In this document: in pieces, positions 32,502-40,951 of the stretch
Layout: each line of letters opens with the position of its first letter
Numbering within the stretch: the first letter of the stretch is position 1
Source of the DNA: Collinsella sp.
Lineage (GTDB): Bacteria; Actinomycetota; Coriobacteriia; Coriobacteriales; Coriobacteriaceae
Direction of reading: 5' to 3'
NCBI GenBank assembly: GCA_018382125.1
Contig: JAGZQO010000007.1
Coordinates: forward strand, 12,827 to 76,826
DNA: 64,000 nucleotides
Translations under genes and position numbers: made by a program
Notes under the pieces: generated by a model
Databases searched by the model: none
What the model was told of the DNA's origin: nothing
The model's input: the letters and a program-made list of their open reading frames with translations, nothing else

Positions 32502-34505
32502 TTAGACCAGGCGGGCGTTGATCGTCTTGGCGATCTCGGCGGCGTCGGTGGAACCCTTGACGGTGGCACGGAAGTCCTCGTCCATAAGCGCCTCGGCGAC
32601 CTTGGACAGGATCTTGAGGTGCGTGGTTCCAGCCTGAGCGCCCGGGATGAGCAGGGCGATGGCAACGTTGACGGGAGCGCCGTCCATGGTGTCCCAACCG
32701 GTCACGCCAGACTCGTCCTTGACGACGATGACGGCGGCCTCGGTAATGGCGTCGGACTTGGCATGCGGAATGGCGAAGCCCTCCATCATGCCCGTGGTGC
32801 CCTCGGCCTCGCGAGCCAGGAAAGCGTTCATCACGGCGTCGGCGTCGCCGGCGATACCGGCCTTAACGGCCTGGTTGGAGACAAAGCTCAGGGCCTCGTC
32901 ACGAGAAGTGAAGTCCTCGGCGACAAAGACGTTCTCGACCTTCACGAAGTCAGCAGCCTCGGCCTTGGGGGCCTCGACGGCAGCGGCCTTGGGGGCCTCA
33001 ACCGGCTTGGTTGCAGGAGCGGGCTTCTGGTTCTTCTCGAAATCGTACTTCTTGAAGGCCACGAACAGGATGCCACCGACCACGGCGCCGATGAGAATCG
33101 CGAGGACCCACTGCGGGCCGTTCTCGACAACGGGCAGGACCAGGAAGCCGCCGTGAGGCGCCGGATCGTGAACGTTGAAGAAGATGGTCAAGATGGAAGC
33201 GATGGAAGAACCGACCATCATGATGGGCATGACGGGCCAGATGTTCTTGGTCATGAACGGAATGGCGCCCTCGGTGATGTGGGTGCAACCAAGGATAAGG
33301 TTGACGATACCGGCGTCATGATCCTCCTGGCTGAAGTACTTCTTGCCGACGATGACGGCGAAGGTAGTGATCAGCGGCGGAACGATGCAGGCGGCGGAGA
33401 CGGCAGCCATGAAGTTGGTGCCGAAGTTGTAGGTCTCGGTGCCGACGCCAGCTTCGAGAGCGGTACCGAGCAGGAAGGTACCAGTGGCGTAAGCAGCCTT
33501 GTTGACCGGGCCGCCCATATCAAAGGCGCACATGCAGCCGATGGCCAGGCCAAGGATCACCGGACCGGAGTTACCGAGGCTCTGCAGGAAATCCATCATG
33601 CCCTGGTTAATGGCAGCCATGGGGCCGGAAATACCGAGCATGACCAGGCCGACGATGGCGGTGGAGCACAGCGGATACAGGAAGATTGCCTTCAGGCCAT
33701 TAAGGCTCGCGGGAATTTTAGAGAAAACCTTCTCGAGCAGCAAAATGACATAGCCGGCGAGGAAGCCGCCGACGATGCCGCCCAGGAAGCCAAAGCCCAC
33801 ACCCGAGCCTCCAGCGTCGATCATGCCGGTATCGGCGTTGATGGGAAGACCCTGGATGGCGATCATACCAGCAACAAAGCCGGGGACGAGCGCCGGGCGC
33901 TTGCCGATAGACTCGGCGATGTAAGCGGAGAGCACCGGAACCATGAGGTTCATGGCGATACCGCCGATAATCTTGAGCATCGCGGCAAAGCTGTTGTAGT
34001 CGGCAGCCGTCGAATCAAAGGACGTGATGCCCCACAGGAACGAAATGGCGGTCAGAACACCACCGGCAACGACGAAGACCAGCATGTGGCTGACGCCATT
34101 CATGAGGTGCTTGTAGATGACGTGGCCGATGGACTCCTTCTCCTCGACCTCGTCCTCGACATCGGCGGCAGCGGCAACCGTGTCGTCGCCCTTGGCGGCG
34201 AGCGCGCGGTCGATCAGCTTTCCGGCGGCCTCGACGGACAGGGCCTTGGAAACACCGACGGAAACCATGGGCTTGCCGGCGAAACGCTCAGCCTGGACAT
34301 CCTTATCGGCTGCGACGACGACGGCCTTGGCACCAGCGATCTCACTCTTGGTGAGCTCGTTCTCGACACCGACCTGGCCATGTGTCTCGACCTTAATGGT
34401 CAGACCACGCTCGGCAGCAGCCTTCTCCAGCGCCTCCTTCGCCATGAAGGTGTGCGCAATGCCGGTCGGGCAACCGGTCGCGGCGATGATGTCAAACTTA
34501 GCCAT
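32502..34505 (-). CDS. fruA: PTS fructose-type transporter, EIIBCA in one chain
   Basis: This 667-residue permease imports and phosphorylates a sugar, most likely fructose to fructose-1-phosphate. The order is EIIB (about 1-100, active Cys12 in AATGCPTGIAHTFMA), EIIC with about nine membrane segments (about 140-475), an Ala/Pro/Lys-rich linker, and EIIA at the C-terminus (phosphorylated His near 581 in GFAIPHAKSDAI). The ATG follows AAGGAGG. The two FruK-like kinases and ptsHI downstream complete a fructose pathway. The divergent RpiR regulator is the likely controller. Confidence 0.93.
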   Translation of the reverse strand: MAKFDIIAATGCPTGIAHTFMAKEALEKAAAERGLTIKVETHGQVGVENELTKSEIAGAKAVVVAADKDVQAERFAGKPMVSVGVSKALSVEAAGKLIDRALAAKGDDTVAAAADVEDEVEEKESIGHVIYKHLMNGVSHMLVFVVAGGVLTAISFLWGITSFDSTAADYNSFAAMLKIIGGIAMNLMVPVLSAYIAESIGKRPALVPGFVAGMIAIQGLPINADTGMIDAGGSGVGFGFLGGIVGGFLAGYVILLLEKVFSKIPASLNGLKAIFLYPLCSTAIVGLVMLGISGPMAAINQGMMDFLQSLGNSGPVILGLAIGCMCAFDMGGPVNKAAYATGTFLLGTALEAGVGTETYNFGTNFMAAVSAACIVPPLITTFAVIVGKKYFSQEDHDAGIVNLILGCTHITEGAIPFMTKNIWPVMPIMMVGSSIASILTIFFNVHDPAPHGGFLVLPVVENGPQWVLAILIGAVVGGILFVAFKKYDFEKNQKPAPATKPVEAPKAAAVEAPKAEAADFVKVENVFVAEDFTSRDEALSFVSNQAVKAGIAGDADAVMNAFLAREAEGTTGMMEGFAIPHAKSDAITEAAVIVVKDESGVTGWDTMDGAPVNVAIALLIPGAQAGTTHLKILSKVAEALMDEDFRATVKGSTDAAEIAKTINARLV

Positions 34506-34632
34506 GTGTCCCTCCTTCTTGAGTACAGCGCCCGCGGGCGCTCCCCTACACGCGCTTCGATGCGCGTTTTTCCACAACTGAAAGATACCAACCTACCGTC
34601 CGCGTGAGAAGAGCTAAGGTGCAAATCTCCGG

Positions 34633-34675
34633 TGAAAGGTTCTTTCATAACCGTAAACGGTAAGTGAAAGTTTAC
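34633..34675. promoter_or_regulatory. Candidate operators between fruA and rpiR-type regulator
   Basis: Two palindromes lie close together: TGAAAGGTTCTTTCA (34633-34647) and GTAAAC-N11-GTTTAC (34653-34675). TGAAA occurs twice more nearby. Palindromes with TGAAA/TTTCA half-sites suit the helix-turn-helix of RpiR-family regulators, one of which is encoded 100 bases away. The assignment is inferred. Confidence 0.45.
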
Positions 34676-34777
34676 CATCAACACTTGAAACGGCAAGGTG
34701 TATCTTGTAATTGAAAATGCCCGTATACTATGGCATGGCGTAGTAAATTAGATTTTCATGCCAACCAGGAGCCATCC

Positions 34778-35635
34778 ATGACCGATAGTAGCAAGAGCGC
34801 ACTTTCCCTCATTAGCACCCATCAGGGATACAGCGAGTCCGAGCAGCGCATTGTCGACTATATATTGGAGCACCAGTCCGAGGCGCCACGCCTCACGGCC
34901 GCTCAGCTCTCGCGCGCCGCCGCCACGTCCGAGGCGACCGTTTCGCGCTTCTGCCGCAAGCTTGGCTTTGGTAGCTTCCGCAGCTTTCAGTTTTCGTTGG
35001 CGAGGGATTTGGAAAGCCAGCGTAACGAGGGCCTGACTGACGAGGTCTCGCTCGACAATATGGAGCAGAGCCTAAAAAATATCCTCGCCGCCAAGGTGAG
35101 TGAGCTTAATGCGACCATCGACGGCATAGATCACGACACGTTGGCCGCAGTTGTACACGCGCTTAAGAATGCCGGCGTTATTGAGTTCGCCGCCGTGGGC
35201 AATACGAACGCGGTCGCGCTCGATGCGACGTTTAAGTTTTCGCAGCTGGGCCTGCGCTGCATGGCGAGCACCATTAGCGAGACATCAATCGGCTTTGCGC
35301 TCACGTTACGCCCGGGTGACGTCATCGTGCTAATCTCAAACTCTGGCAAATCGCGCCGACTGAATCGCATGGCAAAAGCGGCTCACAACTGCGGCGCAAC
35401 CGTAGTCGTCATCAGCAGCGACAGTAAATCCCCGCTCGCGCGCCTGGCAGACTACACTTTTAACACCGTCAACCACGAAGCGCTGCTGACAACGGGCGAC
35501 TTTGCGTTCTCCAAGATCAGCGCCACGATGATCATCGAAGTCATCTACAACTTCCTGCTGCCCGAGATTGAAGACGCTCGCGAGCATATCAGCTACTACG
35601 AGGAGCTCATCCAGCCGGATAAGGTCGTTGAGTAA
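34778..35635 (+). CDS. RpiR-family transcriptional regulator (HTH + SIS)
   Basis: The 285-residue protein has an N-terminal HTH_6 domain (about 1-77; AAATSEATVSRFCRKLGFGSF is the recognition region) and a C-terminal SIS sugar-phosphate domain (about 120-255; IEFAAVGNTNAVALDA, VIVLISNSGKSRRLNR). RpiR proteins sense phosphosugars and control sugar-use genes. The ATG at 34778 follows AGGAG; an in-frame start 48 bases upstream is less likely. It is divergent from the fructose PTS gene, with shared intergenic palindromes, so fructose-1-phosphate or a related sugar phosphate is the likely signal. Confidence 0.92.
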   Translation: MTDSSKSALSLISTHQGYSESEQRIVDYILEHQSEAPRLTAAQLSRAAATSEATVSRFCRKLGFGSFRSFQFSLARDLESQRNEGLTDEVSLDNMEQSLKNILAAKVSELNATIDGIDHDTLAAVVHALKNAGVIEFAAVGNTNAVALDATFKFSQLGLRCMASTISETSIGFALTLRPGDVIVLISNSGKSRRLNRMAKAAHNCGATVVVISSDSKSPLARLADYTFNTVNHEALLTTGDFAFSKISATMIIEVIYNFLLPEIEDAREHISYYEELIQPDKVVE

Positions 35636-35643
35636 AACGCGTA

Positions 35644-35676
35644 GTGGGACAAAAATTTCAGTCCATTTTGTCCCAC
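35644..35676. terminator. Bidirectional hairpin between convergent genes, GTGGGACAAAA repeat
   Basis: GTGGGACAAAA (35644-35654) and TTTTGTCCCAC (35666-35676) form a perfect 11-bp stem around an 11-base loop. The arm itself recurs in part at 52574-52584 and 26080-26089. It lies between the convergent RpiR gene and recN and could end both messages. Confidence 0.7.
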
Positions 35677-35694
35677 CAACACCGCTGATACGAC

Positions 35695-37323
35695 CTAACC
35701 TCGAGCTTCTTCGAGCATCTGCTTCGCGTGGGCCAAGCTTGCCTCGGACTGATCGCCGCTCAACATGCGGGCGATCTCGGCGGTACGCGCTTCACCGGTT
35801 ACCTCGTCCAAATGCGTCTGGGGAACATCGCCCGGTTCCTTGCTGACGACATAATGCTTGTCAGCCATGACGGCGACCTGCGCCAAGTGGGTTACGACAA
35901 TCACCTGATGCGTAGCGGCGAGATCTGCCAGCACGCCCGCGAGCGCACGCGCCGTGGAGCCACCGACGCCAGCATCGACCTCGTCAAACACCAGCGTATC
36001 GACACCGTCCGCGTTACCGAGGACAACCTTACTTGCCAACATGACGCGGCTGAGCTCGCCGCCCGACGCAATGCGGCGCAGGGGACGTGGAGTCAAACCG
36101 GCACCGCTGCGGTATAGCAGCTCGTAGCTCGAAGGACCAACGGGCGTCCACTCAGCACGGGGAAGATCGCGCGACTCCCAGACGAGCTCGGCGCCGCCCA
36201 TCTCCAGGCGAGCCATCTGGCGGCCAACCTCGTGACAGAAGCGCGGGGCCGCCGTATTGCGGGCGCGCTTAAGTGCCTTGGCAGCGGCAAACAACTCGCG
36301 CTCAGCGCTCCCGAGTGCCTCACGCGCCTTTTTGATCTGTTCATCGCCATCATCGACCAGGGACAGCAGCTCTTGCGAGCGATCGCGCATGGCAAAAACA
36401 TCGTCCATGGTGGGGCCCCACTGACGCAACAGGCCCTTGAGGTCGGAATACCGCTCACGCATGCGAGCGAGCTCGCGCGGGTCGAAGGCGACGCCATCGC
36501 GATAGGCACGAAGCTCGTTCGCGCAATCCTCAAGTGAGATACAGGCATCCGAAAGCGCATCGGCAATGTCGCCCAGTTTGCGATCGACGGTAGCCATTCG
36601 GGAAAGTTCTGCCACGGCGCTGTTCACGGCGTCGAGCGCTCCCCCTTCGGAGGCAAGCGATGCATGGGCATCGTTAGCTGTGGCAACCAGTACCTCGGCA
36701 TGTTCGGAGCGCGGCAGCAGTTCCTCGAGTTCCTCATACTCACCCGGCTTGGGGTCGACCTCGCCGATGCGCTCGAGGGCAAAGCGCGCCTCCTCGACGC
36801 GGCTCCCCTGCGCACGCGAGGCCTCTTCGACACGTCGAACCTCCTTGGCGGCAGCGCGCGATGCTTTAAAGCAGACGCGGTACGCATCCAGCGCCTCGAG
36901 TGCCGGGCGCCCTGCCCATGCATCGACCATCGCAACGTGATGCGCCGGATCGAGCAAGCGCTGATGCTCGTGTTGGCCGCACAGATCCATCATCACGCCA
37001 ACGCGCTCCGAAAGCTCGCGCACGCTGGCGATGCGGCCGTCAATCTTCACGCGGCTGCGGCCCTCGGCAGAAAGGCTACGCTGTACGGTGAACCCCTCCG
37101 TGTCGTGCGGCCCGTCAAACAGGCGCGCCTCGACGCTCGCCAGCGCCTCGCCCTCGCGCACCGTCGACGAATCCGCGCGCTCGCCCAAAATAAGCTTGAG
37201 CGCAGAGAGCAGCGCAGTCTTGCCGGCGCCGGTCTCACCGGTCAGAACAGTCAGGCCGGCACTCGGCACCAGCGTCGCCTCGCGAATGAGTGCAATGTTA
37301 GAAACCTGCAGCTCATCGATCAT
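35695..37323 (-). CDS. recN: DNA repair protein RecN
   Basis: RecN is an SMC-like ATPase that acts early at double-strand breaks. The 542-residue protein has Walker A GETGAGKT at 29-36 after VSNIALI, a Q-loop/CGQHEHQ motif, two long helical arms (about 150-370), the signature IASGGELSRVMLA, and Walker B LVFDEVDAGVGGSTA. VTHLAQVA completes the ATPase. Its start overlaps the end of nadK by 11 bases. It is the last gene of the efp-to-recN operon and ends near the convergent hairpin. Confidence 0.97.
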   Translation of the reverse strand: MIDELQVSNIALIREATLVPSAGLTVLTGETGAGKTALLSALKLILGERADSSTVREGEALASVEARLFDGPHDTEGFTVQRSLSAEGRSRVKIDGRIASVRELSERVGVMMDLCGQHEHQRLLDPAHHVAMVDAWAGRPALEALDAYRVCFKASRAAAKEVRRVEEASRAQGSRVEEARFALERIGEVDPKPGEYEELEELLPRSEHAEVLVATANDAHASLASEGGALDAVNSAVAELSRMATVDRKLGDIADALSDACISLEDCANELRAYRDGVAFDPRELARMRERYSDLKGLLRQWGPTMDDVFAMRDRSQELLSLVDDGDEQIKKAREALGSAERELFAAAKALKRARNTAAPRFCHEVGRQMARLEMGGAELVWESRDLPRAEWTPVGPSSYELLYRSGAGLTPRPLRRIASGGELSRVMLASKVVLGNADGVDTLVFDEVDAGVGGSTARALAGVLADLAATHQVIVVTHLAQVAVMADKHYVVSKEPGDVPQTHLDEVTGEARTAEIARMLSGDQSEASLAHAKQMLEEARG

Positions 37324-38173
37324 GACGGACTCCGTAGAATACGCGGCTCACCGAGTTATAGAAGCTCTCGGGGCCGTAATCCAGCAGCAGCACATCACCG
37401 GGCCCACGACGCACCGCCACGCTCTCAACGGTGCCATCACAGGTAATAAACTGTCCATCGATGGCGATCGCCGGCACGCTCGGGCGATCATCGGACATAA
37501 AGATTTCGACGACATCACTCGGCGAAGTCAAGAAGGCACGGGCCTGAATGGTGTGCGGCGCAATGGGTACGCAGACCATACCCGTATAGTCGGGGCTCAC
37601 AATGGGGCCACCTGCACTGAGCGCGTACCCCGTAGAACCAGTCGCCGTGGACACGACCACGCCGTCGCCACGCAGTCGATCGATATGGTGGCCCGACACC
37701 GTGATGTCGAACTCAACCATATCGGACAGGGGGCCGCGCGTGAGCGCCATGTCGTTGAGGGCGAACGTGCGCACGACATCCTTCGTGCCATCGTCGCGCA
37801 CGGACACGATATCCGCGGCGATGGTGGCGCGACGGCTCACGTGCAGCTCGCCGGAAAGGGCGTCGCTCACGACCTGCAGAATGTCGCGCTCCTCGGGGCT
37901 CGCAGCAGTTAAAAAGCCCAGGTGACCATAGGAAAGACCGAGGATAGGAATCTCGCGATGGTTGAGGATGCGGGCAGCGCGCAGCAACGTACCGTCGCCG
38001 CCGAGCGTAATGACCAGATCGGAGCCGTCAATATCAGGCGTGCTTTGAATCTTCGATCGCTGGTCGGCAGCCCATGCGACCTCATAGCCCTGGCGCGTCA
38101 GCCAAAGCTCGAGCATCAGGCCGCTCTCAACCGCCTCTTGCTTGTAGTAATTGGGAACCAGAAAGACCTTCAT
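37313..38173 (-). CDS. nadK: NAD kinase
   Basis: NadK phosphorylates NAD to NADP. The 286-residue protein has the family GGDGT motif at 58-62 (VITLGGDGTLLRAAR), GLSYGHLGFLT, and VSTATGSTGYALSAGGPIV for substrate binding. The conserved NE motif is ND here (ALNDMALTRG), a mild change also allowing metal contact. The ATG overlaps the tlyA stop (ATGA). The tlyA-nadK-recN order is widespread in Gram-positive bacteria, which supports all three calls. Confidence 0.96.
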   Translation of the reverse strand: MKVFLVPNYYKQEAVESGLMLELWLTRQGYEVAWAADQRSKIQSTPDIDGSDLVITLGGDGTLLRAARILNHREIPILGLSYGHLGFLTAASPEERDILQVVSDALSGELHVSRRATIAADIVSVRDDGTKDVVRTFALNDMALTRGPLSDMVEFDITVSGHHIDRLRGDGVVVSTATGSTGYALSAGGPIVSPDYTGMVCVPIAPHTIQARAFLTSPSDVVEIFMSDDRPSVPAIAIDGQFITCDGTVESVAVRRGPGDVLLLDYGPESFYNSVSRVFYGVRHDR

Positions 38174-38973
38174 AGCGTTGCAGCTTTCTCGCTCAAAACC
38201 GATACCTGGAATTGCAGCTCGTCTTGCGTGCGGTCGCCGGGGTCAAATCTCGTGCCGTACAGGAAAAACTCAACGTTTCCCTTGGCACCATGAATGGGCG
38301 ACACGCACACATCGACCGGGAACAGCCCCTTGGCAGCAAAGAGTTCAACTGCCGCAACGAGTGTATCGCGGCGCACGGCGGGATCGGTCACAATGCCGCC
38401 CTCACCCACCAGCGCCGCCGGAGCCTCAAACTGCGGCTTTACAAGCGTGCAGAATGCACCCGTAGGCGCCAGGCACGCCAGCACCGCATCGATAATGTTC
38501 GCGATGCTGGTAAACGAGACATCACACACAGCCAGGTCGATGGCGCCGGCATAGCCAAGCTCAGGCAGCTGCGTCACGTTTGTGCGCTCATGCAGCGTCA
38601 CGCGATCGTCCTGACGTAACGACCAATCGAACTGGGCGCGACCAACGTCCACCGAGACAACGGTCGCAGCTCCGCGCTTGAGCAGGCAATCGGTAAAGCC
38701 GCCGGTAGAGCAGCCCACATCCAGACAGGCAAGGCCCGTCGGATTGATACCAAACGTATCAAGCGCGCCTTCGAGCTTAAGACCGCCGCGGCCAACATAG
38801 GGAATGCGCCCCTTCACGTGCAACGGCAGGCCCGGGGTCACCTTAAGGCCCGGCGAAGTCAAGCGCTCACCGCCACTCGAGACCAAGCCGGCCATAAGAG
38901 TGCGAAGGGCATCCGCGCGATCGGCGCAGATGCCCTGTGAAATCAGTTCGTCATCAAGACGCACGCGTTTCAT
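38170..38973 (-). CDS. tlyA: TlyA-family rRNA 2'-O-methyltransferase
   Basis: TlyA methylates cytidine ribose in 16S (and in some species 23S) rRNA. The protein has an N-terminal S4-like RNA-binding domain (about 1-60) and a FtsJ/RrmJ-type methyltransferase domain. The latter shows YVGRGGLKLEGAL with the expected catalytic Lys, the SAM motif CLDVGCSTGGFTDCLL, and the PQFEA motif (VKPQFEAP). The start MKRVRLDDELIS gives the usual length; ATG at 38982 or TTG at 38985 are other in-frame options and no start has a strong ribosome site. Hemolysin activity is an old, misleading name. Confidence 0.93.
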   Translation of the reverse strand: MKRVRLDDELISQGICADRADALRTLMAGLVSSGGERLTSPGLKVTPGLPLHVKGRIPYVGRGGLKLEGALDTFGINPTGLACLDVGCSTGGFTDCLLKRGAATVVSVDVGRAQFDWSLRQDDRVTLHERTNVTQLPELGYAGAIDLAVCDVSFTSIANIIDAVLACLAPTGAFCTLVKPQFEAPAALVGEGGIVTDPAVRRDTLVAAVELFAAKGLFPVDVCVSPIHGAKGNVEFFLYGTRFDPGDRTQDELQFQVSVLSEKAATL

Positions 38974-39008
38974 GAATGCCATCAACCATTCGTATCCGGA
39001 GATGCGGC

Positions 39009-39248
39009 CTAGCTATCCTGGGATTCGTTTGCCGCATCCTCATCGTATTCCTGCTCGAGCTTGTCGGCCTCACGCGGCGTCAACTCAAACTTGTCGACCA
39101 TATCGACCGTGCGGGAGCCCAGCTCAATCGCTTCGTCAAACAAATCGAGCGAACGCTCCAAGGAGGTATCCTTGGAGCGAACGGTAGCGATGATCTGATC
39201 CAGACGGTCCGAAATCTCATCAAAGTTACGGACAGAACCCTCTGGCAT
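39009..39248 (-). CDS. xseB: Exodeoxyribonuclease VII small subunit
   Basis: XseB is the small coiled-coil subunit of ExoVII, which degrades single-stranded DNA. The 79-residue protein has the family features NFDEISDRLDQIIATV near the start, then SLERSLDLFDEAIELG, and a charged tail. It lies two bases after nusB. The large subunit XseA, usually adjacent, is absent from this operon and from the window, so it must be elsewhere or missing. Confidence 0.88.
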   Translation of the reverse strand: MPEGSVRNFDEISDRLDQIIATVRSKDTSLERSLDLFDEAIELGSRTVDMVDKFELTPREADKLEQEYDEDAANESQDS

Positions 39249-39250
39249 GG

Positions 39251-39838
39251 CTACTCCTCGACGGAGTCGGCCTCGACGGCCTCAGCAGCGTCCGCATCCT
39301 CGGCCAACACACCAGCCTCAGCCTGGGCAACCGCAACCTTAGCGGCAGCCTCGGCAGCCTGTGCCTCCTCGCGAGCGCGATCCTCGGCCAGCAGCTCCTG
39401 GTATAGGTCCTCGCCCGGCAGCTCCTCGCTGCGAGCGATCTTGCCCAGCACGCCGTTGACGAACGACGCGGACTGGTCGGTGCCATAGGCCTTGGCAAGC
39501 TCGACGGCCTCGTTGATCACGATGGCGTCCGAGACCTCCTCGTCGGTGAGGAAACGCATCTCGTAAACGGCGATACGCAGCAGATTGCGGTCGGCACCGG
39601 GCATGCGCATAAGATCCCAGTTCTTGGCAACGGAGCGCAGAGCGCAGTCGATGCGGTCGATATGCTCGTAGGCACCGCGGCACAGCTCCAGCGCATAGGG
39701 GTCGAGGGGACCCTTCGAGATCAGGAAATCACCCTCGAGGACGCGCTCGAGCGGGCTGTCCGTGGCCTCGGCCTGGAACAGCAGCTGCAGCGCCTGACTG
39801 CGGGCAAGCGTACGCCCGCGATAAACCTTAAGGCTCAA
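39251..39838 (-). CDS. nusB: Transcription antitermination protein NusB
   Basis: NusB binds boxA with S10 for rRNA antitermination. The first 135 of 195 residues are the helical NusB domain (RSQALQLLFQAEA; DRNLLRIAVYEMRFL; VINEAVELAKAYGTDQSASFVNGVLGKIA by position about 95-123). The remaining 55 residues are an acidic Ala/Glu-rich tail of unknown use, unlike the short E. coli protein. A TTG start is used because AAGGAG lies six bases before it and no ATG fits. The start follows the asp23 stop by three bases. Confidence 0.93.
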   Translation of the reverse strand: MSLKVYRGRTLARSQALQLLFQAEATDSPLERVLEGDFLISKGPLDPYALELCRGAYEHIDRIDCALRSVAKNWDLMRMPGADRNLLRIAVYEMRFLTDEEVSDAIVINEAVELAKAYGTDQSASFVNGVLGKIARSEELPGEDLYQELLAEDRAREEAQAAEAAAKVAVAQAEAGVLAEDADAAEAVEADSVEE

Positions 39839-39841
39839 AGG

Positions 39842-40204
39842 TTACTCCTTGGGGAAAACGAGGCCGTCGATGCAAACGTCAACACGCTCAACCTCAACGC
39901 CAACCTGGGCATCGATGGCAGCGACCACGGCAGCGCGAACGGCCTCGGCGAGTTTCTTGAACGGATAGCCAAAGAACACCACGACACGCACGGTGAGTGC
40001 GAGCTTGTCGCCAACGACCTCGGCCTCGACAGCCGGCTCGGAAGCCGGGGCCTTGGACGAGAGCATCATGGAGACAAGATTAGTGGCAAGGTCCTTGACG
40101 CCAACGGAGGCGATGCCCTCGACATCGGACACGGCGCGCGAGACGATGGCGGTCAGAACATCGGGCGAAATGCCGATGCCGTCAATCTTGATTTCTTGGG
40201 GCAT
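39842..40204 (-). CDS. Asp23/Gls24 family envelope stress protein
   Basis: The 120-residue protein has the Asp23 family pattern: an IKISPDVLTAIV-like start (IGISPDVLTAIVSRAVSDVEG), a GV.DL motif, and the strand VRVVVFFGYPFKKLAEAVR. These proteins are abundant at the Gram-positive membrane and link to cell-wall stress and growth. It lies between efp and nusB, a common place for it. The ATG follows AGGAGG. It has no membrane segment of its own. Confidence 0.9.
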   Translation of the reverse strand: MPQEIKIDGIGISPDVLTAIVSRAVSDVEGIASVGVKDLATNLVSMMLSSKAPASEPAVEAEVVGDKLALTVRVVVFFGYPFKKLAEAVRAAVVAAIDAQVGVEVERVDVCIDGLVFPKE

Positions 40205-40228
40205 GAGTCCTCCTAGAAGAGTTGGTTG

Positions 40229-40792
40229 CTAAACGCGGGAGACGAACTTGCCGTCGCGGGTGTCAACCTTGATGACCTCGCCCTCGTTGAGGTACATGGG
40301 GACCTGGATGACAGCGCCGGTGTCGATCGTGGCCGGCTTGGTGGAACCCTGGACGGTATCGCCCTTAAAGCCCGGGTCGGTCTGGACGATGGTGGTCTCG
40401 ATGAACATCGGCGGGGTCACGCCCATGAGCTCATCGTCGGCGAAGAGCAGCTGGCAGATGTCATTCTCGCGCAGCCACTTGGAGTTCTCGCCCACCATGT
40501 CCTCGGGAACGGGAACCTGCTCATAGGACTCATTGTCCATGAAGATGTAGTCGGTACCATCGTTGTAGAGGTACTGGAACTCACGGGTGGTGAGCATGAC
40601 GCTCTCGAACTTGGTGCCGGCGTTGCAGGTGTTCTCGACGACGCGGCCGCTCTTGATGTCGCGGGTCTTGTAGCGCACAAACGCGCCGCCCTTGCCCGGC
40701 TTGACATGCTGGAACTCGACGATGGTGTAGACCTTGTCCTTAATGCGGAGACCGAGGCCGTTCTTGAAGTCGGCGGTAGAAATGGTAGGCAT
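40229..40792 (-). CDS. efp: Elongation factor P
   Basis: EF-P relieves ribosome stalling at polyproline. The 187-residue protein has three beta-barrel domains. The tip loop is VKPGKGGAF with Lys34, the residue modified in many bacteria. The C-terminal ATIDTGAVIQVPMYLNEGE motif matches the family. The start MPTISTADFKNGL follows AAAGGT; an upstream in-frame start adds eleven unlikely residues. It is the first gene of the efp-asp23-nusB-xseB-tlyA-nadK-recN operon. No EpmA/EpmB modification genes are seen here. Confidence 0.97.
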   Translation of the reverse strand: MPTISTADFKNGLGLRIKDKVYTIVEFQHVKPGKGGAFVRYKTRDIKSGRVVENTCNAGTKFESVMLTTREFQYLYNDGTDYIFMDNESYEQVPVPEDMVGENSKWLRENDICQLLFADDELMGVTPPMFIETTIVQTDPGFKGDTVQGSTKPATIDTGAVIQVPMYLNEGEVIKVDTRDGKFVSRV

Positions 40793-40897
40793 AGCGACCT
40801 TTCTTGTTATGGGCAGAACGCACAAGCGTCCAAATTACATACGACCGAAATTATACACTTGCAGACGGCGCCTGCAGCGAGCGCATAAAAAGAGAAC

Positions 40898-40929
40898 GCG
40901 GGGCGCCCGAATCATTTCGGACGCCCCGC
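40898..40929 (-). terminator. Terminator after the M24 peptidase gene
   Basis: GCGGGGCG/CGCCCCGC plus inner CCGA/TCGG pairing forms the stem. On the minus strand it is followed by TTCTCTTTTTA. Confidence 0.8.
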
Positions 40930-40951
40930 CCCAAAAATCTATCGAAATGGG

